Shown: positions 1 to 12,580 of the stretch, piece after piece
How the letters are laid out: each line of letters begins with the position of its first letter
Numbering within the stretch: the first letter of the stretch is position 1
From: Coriaria nepalensis
Lineage: Eukaryota; Streptophyta; Magnoliopsida; Cucurbitales; Coriariaceae
Assembly (NCBI GenBank): GCA_027186245.1
Contig: CP114483.1
Location: 33,451,642 to 33,515,641, forward strand
Reading direction: 5' to 3'
DNA: 64,000 nt
Notes under the pieces: model-generated
The model's database searches: none
What the model saw: the letters and a program-made list of their open reading frames with translations, nothing else
What the model was told of the DNA's origin: nothing
Program-made: the position numbers and the translations under genes

Positions 1-718
1 CAAGTCAGATGGTGAATATACAGAGACATCCCCCCACCAAGACAACACAAGTAATGCTCAAAACCCGTCAAAGCATAGGGGAGATGAACACTCTGAACAA
101 GGCCAAGAAAGCAAAAATGATATAAGTGACACGAGAGAAGTATTGGAAACCAGGGACAGACAAATTAACCGAAATACGGAATCTAGAGAAGGAACACTTG
201 GTTGGTCACCTCAAGAAGTTATAAAGAAGATTGATAGAGAAAAGGTAAAGGCGAAACTCGAGAAAAGAAGGAAGTCTCTTGGGGGCATATCTCGAAAAAC
301 AGAATCGATGGATGAGGATGATCTCATTGAAAGAGAGTTAGAAGCTGGTATTGAACTGGCAGCAGAGACTGAGAAAACCAAGAGGGAGCGGAGGCAAAAT
401 TGGTCTAATAATAATAATAACAAGCCATCAAATAGACTACAACCCGAAAACGAGAACTTCCATCAAGAGAAGCTTCAGAACAATAACATGGAAGAAGGAG
501 AGGTATCTGCTATTGATGATACGGGTCTTGGAGGATATCAGTCTCCCAAGTCAATGAATGATAAAAGAAAGCCACGTAGCCCACCATCTGATAACAAGCG
601 GATGGATGGGTTGCACCACCATAACAAGCGTAGTAGTTTTGATTATAACACAAAAGATGGTCAGCTTGATCATTCAGAGAGGGACCACAAGAGGCATGTT
701 CAGGAAAATCGAGTTTGA
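1..718 (+). CDS. Cyclin-T1-like protein, C-terminal part (5' end outside window)
   Basis: An open frame enters from the window edge (frame starting at base 2) and ends at TGA 716-718, giving about 238 residues of a C-terminal tail. It is hydrophilic and rich in Lys, Arg, Glu and Asn. It carries a KVKAKLEKRRKS block, then MDEDDLIERELEAGIELA, then an EEGEV segment before a basic Ser/Pro-rich end. This order resembles the tail of plant cyclin-T1 proteins (CYCT1;4/1;5 type), which partner CDKC kinases as P-TEFb and phosphorylate the RNA polymerase II tail. The cyclin box itself is not in the window, so the assignment rests on tail similarity recalled from family knowledge. No intron is seen. It converges with the CYP59-like gene. 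Confidence 0.66.
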   Translation, partial: KSDGEYTETSPHQDNTSNAQNPSKHRGDEHSEQGQESKNDISDTREVLETRDRQINRNTESREGTLGWSPQEVIKKIDREKVKAKLEKRRKSLGGISRKTESMDEDDLIERELEAGIELAAETEKTKRERRQNWSNNNNNKPSNRLQPENENFHQEKLQNNNMEEGEVSAIDDTGLGGYQSPKSMNDKRKPRSPPSDNKRMDGLHHHNKRSSFDYNTKDGQLDHSERDHKRHVQENRV

Positions 719-1490
719 GGTATTCTGTTATTATCTCGGAGTTCCTTTTTCCTATTTTCGGACTGCAGATTGTGAATTTGTTTATTGAAGAAGCATAGGA
801 ATATCCTCTTTAAGAGATCCAATCTATTTATTACATGGGAGAGTTGGATGAGATCGAGCTGAAGTTCAGTTGAATTTTCACTCTCTCTTTAGTCTTTGTA
901 AGAATGTTAATATAAAATATGAATCACCGTATCAGCCTTGTACCAAAGCGAATCGGCAATGACAATGATATAGGATAATTTATGACCTATCTTAGTTGGG
1001 GATAATTTGGTTTCCATATATATATATATATACAAGAAAAAAGGGTGATGAAAAAAAAAAAAAGGATATAGATTTCATGAAGTTTTTTAGTGTGCTCTTT
1101 ATCGAGTTGAGGCTCTTTATTTGAACTAGTTTTGTGATTATCTGAATTGCATGGGAGAATTCTATACAAATGTTCACTGTAATAAATAAAAAATTTTAGC
1201 GACATGATAGATTTATGTTACGTAAGGTTAAAATGATCGGAAAGATTAAAAGATATAATTCGAATTATACATGAACAAAGAGATATCTGAAAATTATAGA
1301 ATTCATAAAAAGGCCTAAAAACTAAGAACTGAATTAATACTTAAAACAGAACCCTTCACATATCCTCAAGTTTAAACGATATTATTACCATGTGTGCTTG
1401 CAATAATTAAGCTCAATATCGATGGGCTCTGTGTAACTGTTTAAAGGTTTGTTATTGTGCAACCCTTTCTGAAGTTTCATGCTCAAAAAC
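719..1490. other. Intergenic, shared 3' region between convergent genes
   Basis: This stretch separates the stop codons of the cyclin-T-like gene (+) and the CYP59-like gene (-), so it should hold both 3' untranslated regions and polyadenylation sites. It is AT-rich and contains a short TA run near 1016-1033. No open frame here looks like a gene. Confidence 0.6.
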
Positions 1491-4400
1491 TCATCTCCTC
1501 TTGTCATCTCGATTATGCCGTCTGTCATTATGATGATAATAATCATCTTCTTCCCTCTTACTCTTATACCCGTCATCTCTTCTTCTATGGCTCGGTTCAT
1601 CCCTTCCCCTCCTATAATCTCTGTCATCCTTTCTCTCCACCCGGCTATCATCTCCACTTCTCTTTCTATAATCTCCATCTTTCCTCTCTCTCGTATCATA
1701 CTCTTCATTATTTCTCCTTTCACTATGGGTATCATTATATTCTCGTCTCCTTGCTCTATCATCTCCGTCATCGTCCGTAACTCTCCTTCTATAGTCCCAC
1801 TCTCTTGTCCGGTTATCATCATCCAGGTCCCTCCGTTTCTCCCCCTGTCTTTCTCTATTACCCCTTTGCTCTTCATCATCTTCCTCATATCTCCTACTCC
1901 GACTCATTCTATTTTCTTTGTCACCTTGCCTGTTGTTAAGCTTTGGTTTATGATCCCTGTCATCTGAATCATGGCCTCTAAGTCTCTTTTCTCGCCTTTT
2001 TGGGCTCTCTGAAGCATTCCCATCGAAAACCATTTCATACCTACGACAATTATCGAGAGCCCTAGTGAGAGAGGGAGAGAGGGAGAGAGAGATCCTTTAT
2101 GTAATTTCACTTACCTGGAGTGAGATGAACCGTGCTGTGTGTTCTCATCCTTCAAGATGAACTTCTGAGGCTGTTGGTTTTGACCAGGCCCACCAATGCA
2201 ATCCTTGGCAATGTGATCAACAGCACCACATTTGAAGCAACCTTTGCCTACAGTCAAGTTCGAAATATTTCAAGAAATCTCCATTTTGTTTCCTTGGTGG
2301 GTGCAATTCAAACACATTAATTCCAATTATCAAAATGATTTATAATACCACAAATAACTCCTTAACAACCAATTTACAAGAGACAAGAAGACTAGGTACA
2401 GATATTCTGGAGTTATGGAAGGTCATAGTAAGATCCATAATGACACAACTGGAGAAGGGAAGCAATGAATCCAGGACTGCTAAGACTAAGAGTTAGTTCA
2501 CTTTTTTGATCTTCTTACCTTTACCTGTTTGATGATCCTTACGCCTATACTGTGACCACAGTTTTGCAACACTCTGACTGAAGTCCACATGTATCCTCCG
2601 ATCATCAATCAGTGCATTATCCATCTTCCATTGAAGAGCACATAAACCATGTCAAGTGAGCTTAACTTTGCTTTTTGAAAAAGATGAGCTAGTAAGGAAA
2701 TAATGGTTGGGATGTCCAAGTATGTAGGGTGAAGAATCTCTCTGACATACCTTGAAATATGCTTGTTCACATGACTCTCTGGTCTCAAACTCTGGCACAA
2801 ACAAGAATCCACAATCATCACCATTATATATATTGTAATCTTCTCTATTAATATAGATGGAATATTAATACTAGGGGGACGGATTTGAACAAGAAAATTG
2901 AGTATCTATAGGAAAGTAAAGTAAAAGTGGGGCAACACGAAGTCACGCACCTATAAAAGCATAGCATAAACTGTCTCCAGTCTTATAATCACGAATAATT
3001 TCAGCCCTGTGCAGATACTTATGATCAGAATACACCTAGCAAAATCGTGCACAAAATATGTCTACTTATGTCCAAAAAGATTTAATAAAGCAAAGTGTAT
3101 AACCACTTACGACAATACAGAGCCAAATCTTGAGAAGATTGTGTGCAAGTCTTCATCCTGTAATAAGAAACAGCAACAAGGAGTGGCTTCAAAATAACAC
3201 AAGCACAGATACAGCAAACAAATAGAGCATTTATGCACATGACCCACTTAACAGAATGAGAAAAGAAGCAATTACCTCAGTGACAGGGTTTAGTTTACAA
3301 ACAAATAACACAGTATCAGGAGGCTTTATCTCAGCATCAGGAATGTCTCCAATCTGTAATGCAGAGGAAGGAAAATAAGGATGGATACGAAATTAACAAT
3401 TCTAGAACCAATTGTGAGGTCAGTACAATATGAATAGAAGCTTACACTTTCAAGCACAACAGCACTAGAATGAGCTTCTTTTGTCCGAAGAACTTCTTCG
3501 AGCTGTCCCGGGCCTAATTGCTCATCCATAGGCACCCAATCATCCTCAAGGCGAACCTCACCATCAACCTGGTTATGTATAACACAAAATTAAACATTTA
3601 GCAAATATATCTGTTACCTCTACCAAATTATATAGGTTCATTACCTCATCTTTAGGTTTTCCTTCCGGTGAAGCATCAGGTATCAGATCAGCTAGCTGTG
3701 GAGGATCATCAAATGGATCATCCAGTATATATGTATGTTTGATTCTGTTACAATGGATGGGGTGGATATACAATTTACGGTCAATGGAGGATAAGATATA
3801 TTCACATAGCATCTCTACATAATATAATAGTGTGCAAAGAGTTGAACAAGAGGAAACCTGATATTTTTATATGGTCTGCCCTTCTGGTCCACATATGCAT
3901 CGTTAATCCTTGTCAAAGTTTCAAGCCCTTCTGCTATCTCTCCGAAAACCTGCAATCCAGAAAATATCGTATTGAATAGAGCACAGACATGATTATTGGG
4001 TATTAATCAAATGAAGTATCATCTCTTAAGAGACTCACTGTGTGCTTCCCATCGAGATAGTCTAGATCATCACGCAGAGTAAAATAGAACTGAAAAAACA
4101 ATTTCAATTTCATGAGGAGATGAGCCTTAATTACCAAAGAGTTAAAATAGAGCTAAAAAGAAATAAAATACAGACCTGAGAAGCATTGAGATTCTCTCCT
4201 GCGCTAGCCATTGCAACAGTGCCAGTTTTAGAATGCTTTAAATCCAGATGAATCTCGTCACCGAAAAACCGAGCTTGATCACCATACAGAAACCTGAAAA
4301 ACGTAAAATTGAGTCAACTCTAGTTAACACATATGCACCAAAAAAATGGATGATTTTTCTGACATGAATGCAGTTAATTCATGATTTGTGCTACCAAAGT

Positions 4401-4732
4401 AAAAAGTCACTTACTTGTAGATTGAATCTCCACCTTCTCCAGTCCCAGTTGGATCACCAGTCTGGGCGGTAAAATCCTTCTGAACATTGTGAAATAAACA
4501 CCCATTATAGTACTTAATCCTGCGATAAAATTAAAATAAATAAATAAATAACAAGAATAAATCCTCCGACCTAGGTTATTCAAAACAAGACGAAAATGAA
4601 AAGAAAAAGGAGGAGCTGAAGTTCTCGGACTGACTTGCAGAGCTTCAGAAAGTTCTTGGAAGCTAAGGGACACTTCTCTGTGTGCAAATCAATCACTATG
4701 TCTCCTAAACTCGTCACTATCAGCACTGACAT
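1491..4732 (-). CDS. CYP59: Peptidyl-prolyl isomerase CYP59-like (cyclophilin + RRM + zinc knuckle + RS/RE tail)
   Basis: Fourteen exons fit GT-AG rules and sum to 1,692 nt (563 residues): 4732-4635, 4519-4415, 4293-4176, 4089-4039, 3949-3858, 3744-3645, 3568-3446, 3353-3276, 3157-3111, 3006-2951, 2791-2751, 2624-2525, 2247-2115, 2040-1491. The protein starts [17 protein letters not shown], the family N-terminus. Order: cyclophilin domain (about 1-165), RRM (about 240-320), CCHC zinc knuckle [14 protein letters not shown] near 339-352, then a highly charged Arg/Asp/Glu tail (about 385-563). The usual catalytic Arg of cyclophilins is Asn here (FHNVQ), so isomerase activity may be weak. Known role of the family: nuclear factor binding nascent RNA and the RNA polymerase II C-terminal domain. 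It shares a 625-bp divergent promoter with the next gene. Confidence 0.93.
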
Positions 4733-5357
4733 TTTCGCTTTTTTTTTTCTCAGCTCGAATTCAAAGTATTACGCAGTATACATCTGTTTATGAATCCAGA
4801 AATGGGTTCCGAACAAAATTTCGTGCTCAGAATCCGAGATAGGAGCCTGCTATGAATAGAGCGAGGAAGCCTGAGATAGATGGCGAACAAGGGAGAGAGA
4901 GATAGAGAGAGATATTCCAGAGCTCGAGGGCGGCGCAACAAAGATGGCTGTAGTCTGGGCTGGGCTGGGCTGGGCTGGTTTTCTTCATTCCGATAAGGCT
5001 CTCCCTCTACTTTATAAATTGGGCCTAACTTTTTTGGTGGGGTAGGGACAGAGCATTTTTTGGTGGGCTAACCCGAATCAAATTGGAGGGAAAACTCTGC
5101 CAAAATTTTCAAAACTCTTTAACCAAAAAGAAATTACGCAGATTTGGAGGCCAATTTAAATAGTCCAAAAAGAATAGGAAAAAATCAACAAACACTATTT
5201 TAATAATAAATAAATAAATAATTAATTAATTCAAAATAAAAACTTCTTCTATTTCCAGGCATTTGCTGTCTGAATTCATTCATTCATGTATGGTACCTAC
5301 CCCAATTTCTTTGAACTTCAGGGACAGAGAGAGAGAGAGAGAGAGAGAGGGTTAAGC
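4733..5357. promoter_or_regulatory. Divergent promoter with tandem TGGGC (site II-like) motifs
   Basis: The 625 bases lie between the start codons of the CYP59-like gene (-) and the NAIP-like gene (+). At 4956-4975 the pentamer TGGGC is repeated four times in tandem, followed nearby by TGGGCC and TGGGCT. TGGGCY is the plant site II element, bound by TCP factors and common in housekeeping promoters. On the NAIP side a (GA)n tract at about 5325-5349 ends just before the chosen ATG. Both genes have housekeeping roles, so a shared bidirectional promoter is likely; this is inference from spacing and motifs. Confidence 0.55.
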
Positions 5358-7884
5358 ATGTCGCAGAGCGGTGGGCCCGATTTCAACATACCGGACGAGA
5401 TCTTGACGGTGATACCGACGGATCCATATGACCAGCTCGATCTTGCTCGGAAGATAACATCCATGGCGATAGCATCAAGAGTGTTGAATCTCGAGGGGGA
5501 CATGGTTAGGATGAAGCAGAAGCTCAACGAGAAGGAGAGGGCAGTTCATGACCTTCAGGCGAAGCTTTCTCACCTCGAGCATGTCAACCAAGAGGCTGAG
5601 TCCAGGTTGAAGTTGGCACTCGACGAGAATGTAAGACCATCGTCTTCCTTTTCTTCTTTCTCAGTTTTCGTGCTTAGTTGGCTGAAAATTTGGGGAAAAT
5701 TTAATCAAAGAAGAGAAGGTTTTTTAATTTCCTAATGAATATGTTTCAAGCAGCAAGAAGGGAAAAAAAAAAGTTGAGTCTTTATTTTGCTTTTTGGTTA
5801 ATTTGTAAATTGGAAAGTTCAATTTTTATTAGCATGATTGACTAGAATAGATTGAGGTACAAACTATGATATGATTATCTGTTTACGAGTTCCTCGTTCA
5901 AGCAGTTTGAATGAGTGGGGATCTTAAAAACGAATTCACTAATGTTTTTAATTTCTTTTTGTCATGAAGATGAAGCTTTCTCGCGAACGGGATTCACTGG
6001 TAATGACTACCAAGAAGCTTGGACGAGATTTGGCAAAGGTGAAAAGTTTGTTATTTGCCTATGTGAATGATCATCATGATCTTTTTTTTTTTTTTCTTAA
6101 CCTCAGTTTAGAAAACTGTACTATATTAGTCATTTGCCTGTATCTTGCATTCTTCTTTTTTTGAAGAATAAGAGTTAGTTGCTAGGATAGCATATCACAT
6201 TTTGCTAGCAATCTATCTTACCCTTGAGTCACTTCTTATCTCTGTTTGCTCTCATCCGGTCATGATCTATAGAATTTTAATCTCATTATGTAGTGATTTT
6301 TATTTCATTTTTTCCTTATCTGCAAACTGCATCGATCTATCTTCTTTTGATCTTTAGTAGACATTTTGAGCTAATCTTATAAACTTATGTCTTTGTTTTA
6401 TGGACTAATATATATTATTTGACAGTTGGAAACATTTAAGAGACAACTAATGATGTCCTTGAATTATGACAATTCATCAGTAAGATCCCTAACATCCATA
6501 CAATTTATACAATATACAGTGTATGCTCGTTCCTATTGATTATCACTCTTTTCATGATCTCTACAGCAAACTGAAACTGTTGATATTGGGACCTGTGATC
6601 AACCAATTCCCAAGGCATATGCCAATCAAGGTAATTTCAATCTTCTTGCTTATGCAGCCTCTGCTTTTCTCATATATCACCTTTTCCATGAACCTACTAA
6701 ACTTGATTATTAACAATGATCTTCTTTTTCTACTTATACAGACGAGTTATCAAATGGTTACACGGAAAAATATTCCTTCTCTAGCTCTCAAGAATCAGTA
6801 AAGACAACTGATGAAGGTACCTGGACTCGTATGTTTACTATATTTTCTATGCAAATACAGTCATTCATTGAGAAATTTTAGCTTTGAACTCAACTAACCC
6901 TTCAAGGAAATAATTGGGGCAGAAAATTTCTAACTTCTGATACTTTTTTTCTCCTTTCTTTATTAAGTAGTATTTGAATTTTTGAGGTGCTCTATGATCT
7001 TTCAGCCTCTAGGCATAATGGGCAAAGGTTTTCAATAACACCATATATCACTCCAAGACTCACCCCAACTGGAACTCCGAAAATTATCTCTATGAGTGGA
7101 ACACCCATGGTGAATTCCACAGCCACTTCTCCCTTGATAACATCCAATACAACATCTCCCACCAAGTCATCACATGGTGGGCGGGGCTCACTCTCTTCAT
7201 GGTACCCATCAAGCCAGCAGTCATCAGCTGCTAACTCACCTCCTCGTACAAGTATGCCTCTTTATATTTAAATATTTCAATAACACTGTTTTATTTCAAT
7301 TTTGAATTGTTAATCACAACCTCTTTAGTTATTACAATGATATCTATTTTTATACCACCTTCTAATATGCATCTTTAGCATCTTGTTTCTGTTTCTCATG
7401 TGTGATATCTTAATCTTTTGCCTTATAAATATATATATTATTCTATATAGGTCGTAATGTTCGACTTGATGGAAAGGAATTCTTTCGTCAAGCTAGGTAA
7501 GTTCACCTATATCATTGAAAAATATGAATGGACTGATATTTTATTTGCAATAGTCACAGAAACTATGGCGATTGACTAATACACTTGTTATAATACAGGA
7601 GTCGCCTATCATATGAACAGTTTAGTGCATTTCTTGCTAACATTAAGGAATTAAATGCTCAAAAACAAACTCGAGAGGTAAATTCCCATTGGATATTTAA
7701 ACATTTTTCTCTTTCTATATATACGACTGAATATGTTGTACTCTTTTGTTGCTCTAACTGGTAAATGGGTGTCTACGTACTTAATGTTCAGGAAACCCTG
7801 AGAAAATCAGGGGAGATATTCGGGACGGATAACAAAGATCTTTTTCTATCATTTCAAGGGTTGCTTAACCGAAATGTGCGCTAG
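5358..7884 (+). CDS. At4g15545-like coiled-coil protein (NAI2-interacting protein family)
   Basis: Nine exons sum to 999 nt (332 residues): 5358-5630, 5970-6038, 6426-6479, 6567-6630, 6742-6816, 7006-7251, 7451-7496, 7599-7677, 7792-7884. The N-terminus DFNIPDEILTVIPTDPYDQL followed by DLARKITSMAIASRV is the family signature; a coiled coil follows (about 40-115, heptad-like Leu/Glu/Lys). The middle is Ser/Thr/Pro-rich, with a conserved C-terminal block (FFRQARSRLSYEQFSAFLAN). In Arabidopsis At4g15545 and relatives have been described as NAI2-interacting proteins linked to ER bodies. The start was placed at MSQSGGPDF because the family begins there; an in-frame ATG at 5286 would add 24 residues translated through the GA repeat. 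Confidence 0.87.
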
Positions 7885-8798
7885 ACTTCAAAATTCCTAA
7901 GCTTAGGATGACTACAAATAGCCGGTAGCCCGGTATGTTTCTATCCGTTGAGTTCTCTCTTTGGAGTGGATCGTTTGCAACCCTGAGGATCCAAATTGTC
8001 AGAATGCAAGATTTATCAAGCTTAAGTTTTTGTGAACCAGACTGCTTTGTTTAGGCTTTATATGCCCTCATTCAACACAAGTGCTATGTAAATAAACCCT
8101 CTGTTTTGTTTTTTTTTTGTGTAAGCCTGTTGGGCTAGTGAAAAAGATTTATGTATCGTTAATGTAGCGAGATTTCATCCTCTTATGCTTATATGCAACT
8201 CATCAACTTTCTTTGATGCTTCTCATTTCACCCCTTCCTTTTTTACAAGATACAACAGTGTCTACACAAGTCACAAGCATGGCGTTTGACCAATTCATTG
8301 AACATCATCAAGGTTTGTCAGTTTCCATGTTGACAAACTCCTATATTCCTCTCTGCTCCGTCCCCCACTGTTCCGGTGGGTGATTGCCATATAAAATCCC
8401 TAACCTTCAGTCTTGCACGAAAATAAATCACAAACTAACCGTCACAACTTGTATGTCATACTACAAACACGAGCCAGTAGACTGGCTTTCTATATGCTAC
8501 AGCTTTCTAAACATCCAATGCATCCAACCATCCAAGACACCAAGTAGCTATATCAAAATTTAATACATAAAACGTCATATCATCAGATAAGTATTCTAGT
8601 TTAAAGAACAGAACAAAAACATTCCAAAACAGACAATAATGTAAATTGTCACTACAAAAAACATAAAATGCGAGGTTGAACAAAGTTGGATCAGAATTGA
8701 GGGCAAAACCAAGTACAAAGAAAACAAGAAAAAAAGAAAAAGGAGAATATCTAAGAAGCATATCCCAGAAAGGTACTTCCTTCTCAGTTCAAATAAGC
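7885..8798. other. Intergenic between convergent NAIP-like and eL13 genes
   Basis: This holds the 3' untranslated regions of both genes. Two blocks (7950-7980 and 8171-8230) recur, joined together, at 12487-12580 downstream of the eL13 pseudogene. No additional gene-like frame is seen. Confidence 0.55.
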
Positions 8799-10604
<1,806 letters not shown>

Positions 10605-10759
10605 TCACTAGTGCCTAGTTACCGGTGAGCGGTGGTGGTGAGATGTGGAGTAATGCGCTACCTGCAACGCCGCCGTGCTCCGGCCATTTTCTAACGGAAA
10701 AAAAGGCAAAACGGGAGAGTGTTCGTTGTATGAAACTGGAAAGTGCCTGCTTTTTCGGT

Positions 10760-11099
10760 GAGATTTAACAACGACTACAACTCTTAATCGCAGCCCTACC
10801 CGTCGCTGCTCCATCAATCAGGGAGAAGCAGCTGGCAATGAATTTGGGCAGAATCAACTCACTGAGGTAACGAAGTCCTAGATCGAAATGAATTCCTATA
10901 TATTTTTTTCTTTTCTTTTATTTAATCAGGTGAAATGAGTTCAAAACTAGCAAAGCTGGGACTAGCAGCTGTTCTTGCTTATGTGCTGTTTGATGGAGTA
11001 ACAGACGCTAGTTTCTTCTTTCTTGCATTTCTAGGATATGAGAAGAGCACAGGGAAAAATCCTGCTTGTTATATTATGTGGCTCGATTTAAGGTTTTAA
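10760..11099 (+). pseudogene. DUF1279-like gene fragment (one recognisable exon)
   Basis: From ATG 10935 to TAA 11099 the frame encodes 54 residues whose core KLAKLGLAAVLAYVLFDGVT and LAFLGYEKSTGKNPA match plant proteins with a DUF1279 (FAM210-like) membrane domain, normally a much longer plastid or mitochondrial protein. The exon is preceded by a good acceptor (TTTAATCAG at 10921-10929). A possible upstream exon ends at a GTAAC donor near 10866, but joining the two gives an immediate stop one base out of register, as though one base had been lost. After NPA the sequence runs into unrelated DNA and stops. I read it as a broken copy; the domain call is from memory of the family. Confidence 0.5.
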
Positions 11100-11231
11100 T
11101 TCAGATGTAGATTCTTCTCTATGGTATTGCCAGCAATTGGTAGATGGGATTTTTAACGTACTGTTTCTTCTCTTCACATGATGCGAGTTACTCTTGAATC
11201 TTGATCGGTTTTTCTTTCAACTTTCCGTTCT

Positions 11232-11256
11232 GGGGGGGGGGGGGGGGGGGGGGGGG
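11232..11256. repeat. Poly-G tract (about 25 bp)
   Basis: An almost uninterrupted run of G lies in the leader-intron equivalent of the eL13 pseudogene. Such runs are unstable and prone to sequencing length errors; a similar G-rich tract occurs at about 23856-23892. Confidence 0.9.
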
Positions 11257-11344
11257 AGGGGACCCCTTTAGTTCCATATAACTCAAGTGTTTGGAGTTCT
11301 CTAGACTGTGTGTTATTGATAGCCATCTCACTTGCAGGTGAAAA

Positions 11345-12328
11345 AGGGTTAAGCATAACAATGTTATCCCGAATGGGCACTTCAAGAAGCACTGGCAGAA
11401 TTCTATGTCAGGACTTGGTTTAACCAACCTGCTCGGAAAACCTGAAGACGAGTTGGTTTGTACCATTACTATTTTGCTTTTTGTTTTGTTTTTATTTTTC
11501 CAGTTATACGAAAGATTTCTTAGGCTACTTTGTTTTAACTCAATTTGTTTTATTTGTTACAAAAACTAGCTCGACAACGGAAGGCAGTCAAAATATTTCC
11601 CTGTCCTACTGCTGGATCTCTACACCCAATTGTTCATGGTCAGACATTGAAGTCCAACATGAAAGTCATAGCTGGTAGGGGCTTTTCCTTGGAAGAGCTG
11701 AAGGTTAGTTAACTTTTCATATTTTTCTCTTCCACACTTTGTCCTACAATCACATTCTGTGGTGTAGATACTGGTCCTATTAGTATTTCCCTCGATTGTT
11801 TATGGAACATAATGTTCATCTTGCGAGTAATCAGGCTTCATGCATATCAAAGAAACTTGCACCAACAATTGGAATATCAGTTGATCACCGCAGAAGGAAC
11901 CGATCTCTTGAAGGTCTTCAAACCAATGTGCAGAGGCTGAAGGACATACAAAGCTAAATTGGTTTCCCCAAGACATGCTCGCAAATTCAAGGTCATTTCT
12001 TACTTTGCTTCAGAAAATTTTATTTCTTAAAGTAAATTGATTTGGTGTTATAATATATCCTTGTACATGATTTCTCACCTTAAGCATTATCTGAAAATCA
12101 GGCCGGCGATTCTGCACATGAGGAAATGGCAAATGTTACCCAAGTTCAAGGTCCTTGCTTGCCTATTGCTCTTGTCTTGAGAAGCCATCTATAGAGCTTG
12201 TGAAGATCAAAGAGGAGATGAAATCTTTCAAGGCATACGACAAAATCCATGTTGAGAGGATGAATACCCGCCATATTGGTGCCAGGTTGAAGAAGGCAGC
12301 TGAGGCTGCGAAGGAAGATAAAAAATAG
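11345..12328 (+). pseudogene. eL13 (RPL13) pseudogene, introns retained
   Basis: All four coding exons of eL13 are recognisable in order: about 11345-11455, 11571-11704, 11835-11993 and 12101-12328, with introns at the same places as in the gene at 8799-9916. The start ATG is now AGG (11345-11347). A two-base insertion follows in exon 1 (AATTCTATG for AATTATG), and the first intron donor is lost. Exons 3 and 4 carry further small insertions and stops. The leader-intron acceptor CAG (11335-11337) is still visible. Retained introns show this arose by DNA duplication, not retrotransposition. It lies head-to-head with the intact gene. It cannot encode eL13. Confidence 0.9.
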
Positions 12329-12486
12329 ACAGCTTGGAATTGTGTATGATCCCTTTCTAATGCTATTTTTAGGAAGTTTATTTCTTTTCCCGAACCTTTA
12401 TAAACCAGCAGATTTTATCAAAGACTATGTTGGGTTCCTGTGTTGATGTTTTTTGGATCTATTTGTTGCATTTTAACAATTTTGAC

Positions 12487-12580
12487 GAGTTCTCTCTCTT
12501 TGGAGTGGATCGTTTTGCAAGATTTCATCCTCTGATACTCATCTGCAAGGCATCAATTTTCTTTGATGCATCTCATTTTA
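12487..12580 (+). repeat. Copy of the NAIP-like gene 3' region with an internal deletion
   Basis: Bases 12487-12520 match 7950-7980, and 12521-12580 match 8171-8230, in the same orientation with scattered differences. The 190 bases between the two source blocks (7981-8170) are absent, and the removed stretch has no GT-AG ends. The copy lies about 160 bases past the eL13 pseudogene. Confidence 0.72.

Noticed and set aside
1385..1967. Several overlapping frames rich in Met/Ile/Arg or Ser/His/Tyr
   Set aside because: They are other-frame shadows of the charged last exon of the CYP59-like gene.
11188..11466. Proline-run frames on the minus strand
   Set aside because: The Pro run is translation of the poly-G tract, and the rest is antisense of the eL13 pseudogene.
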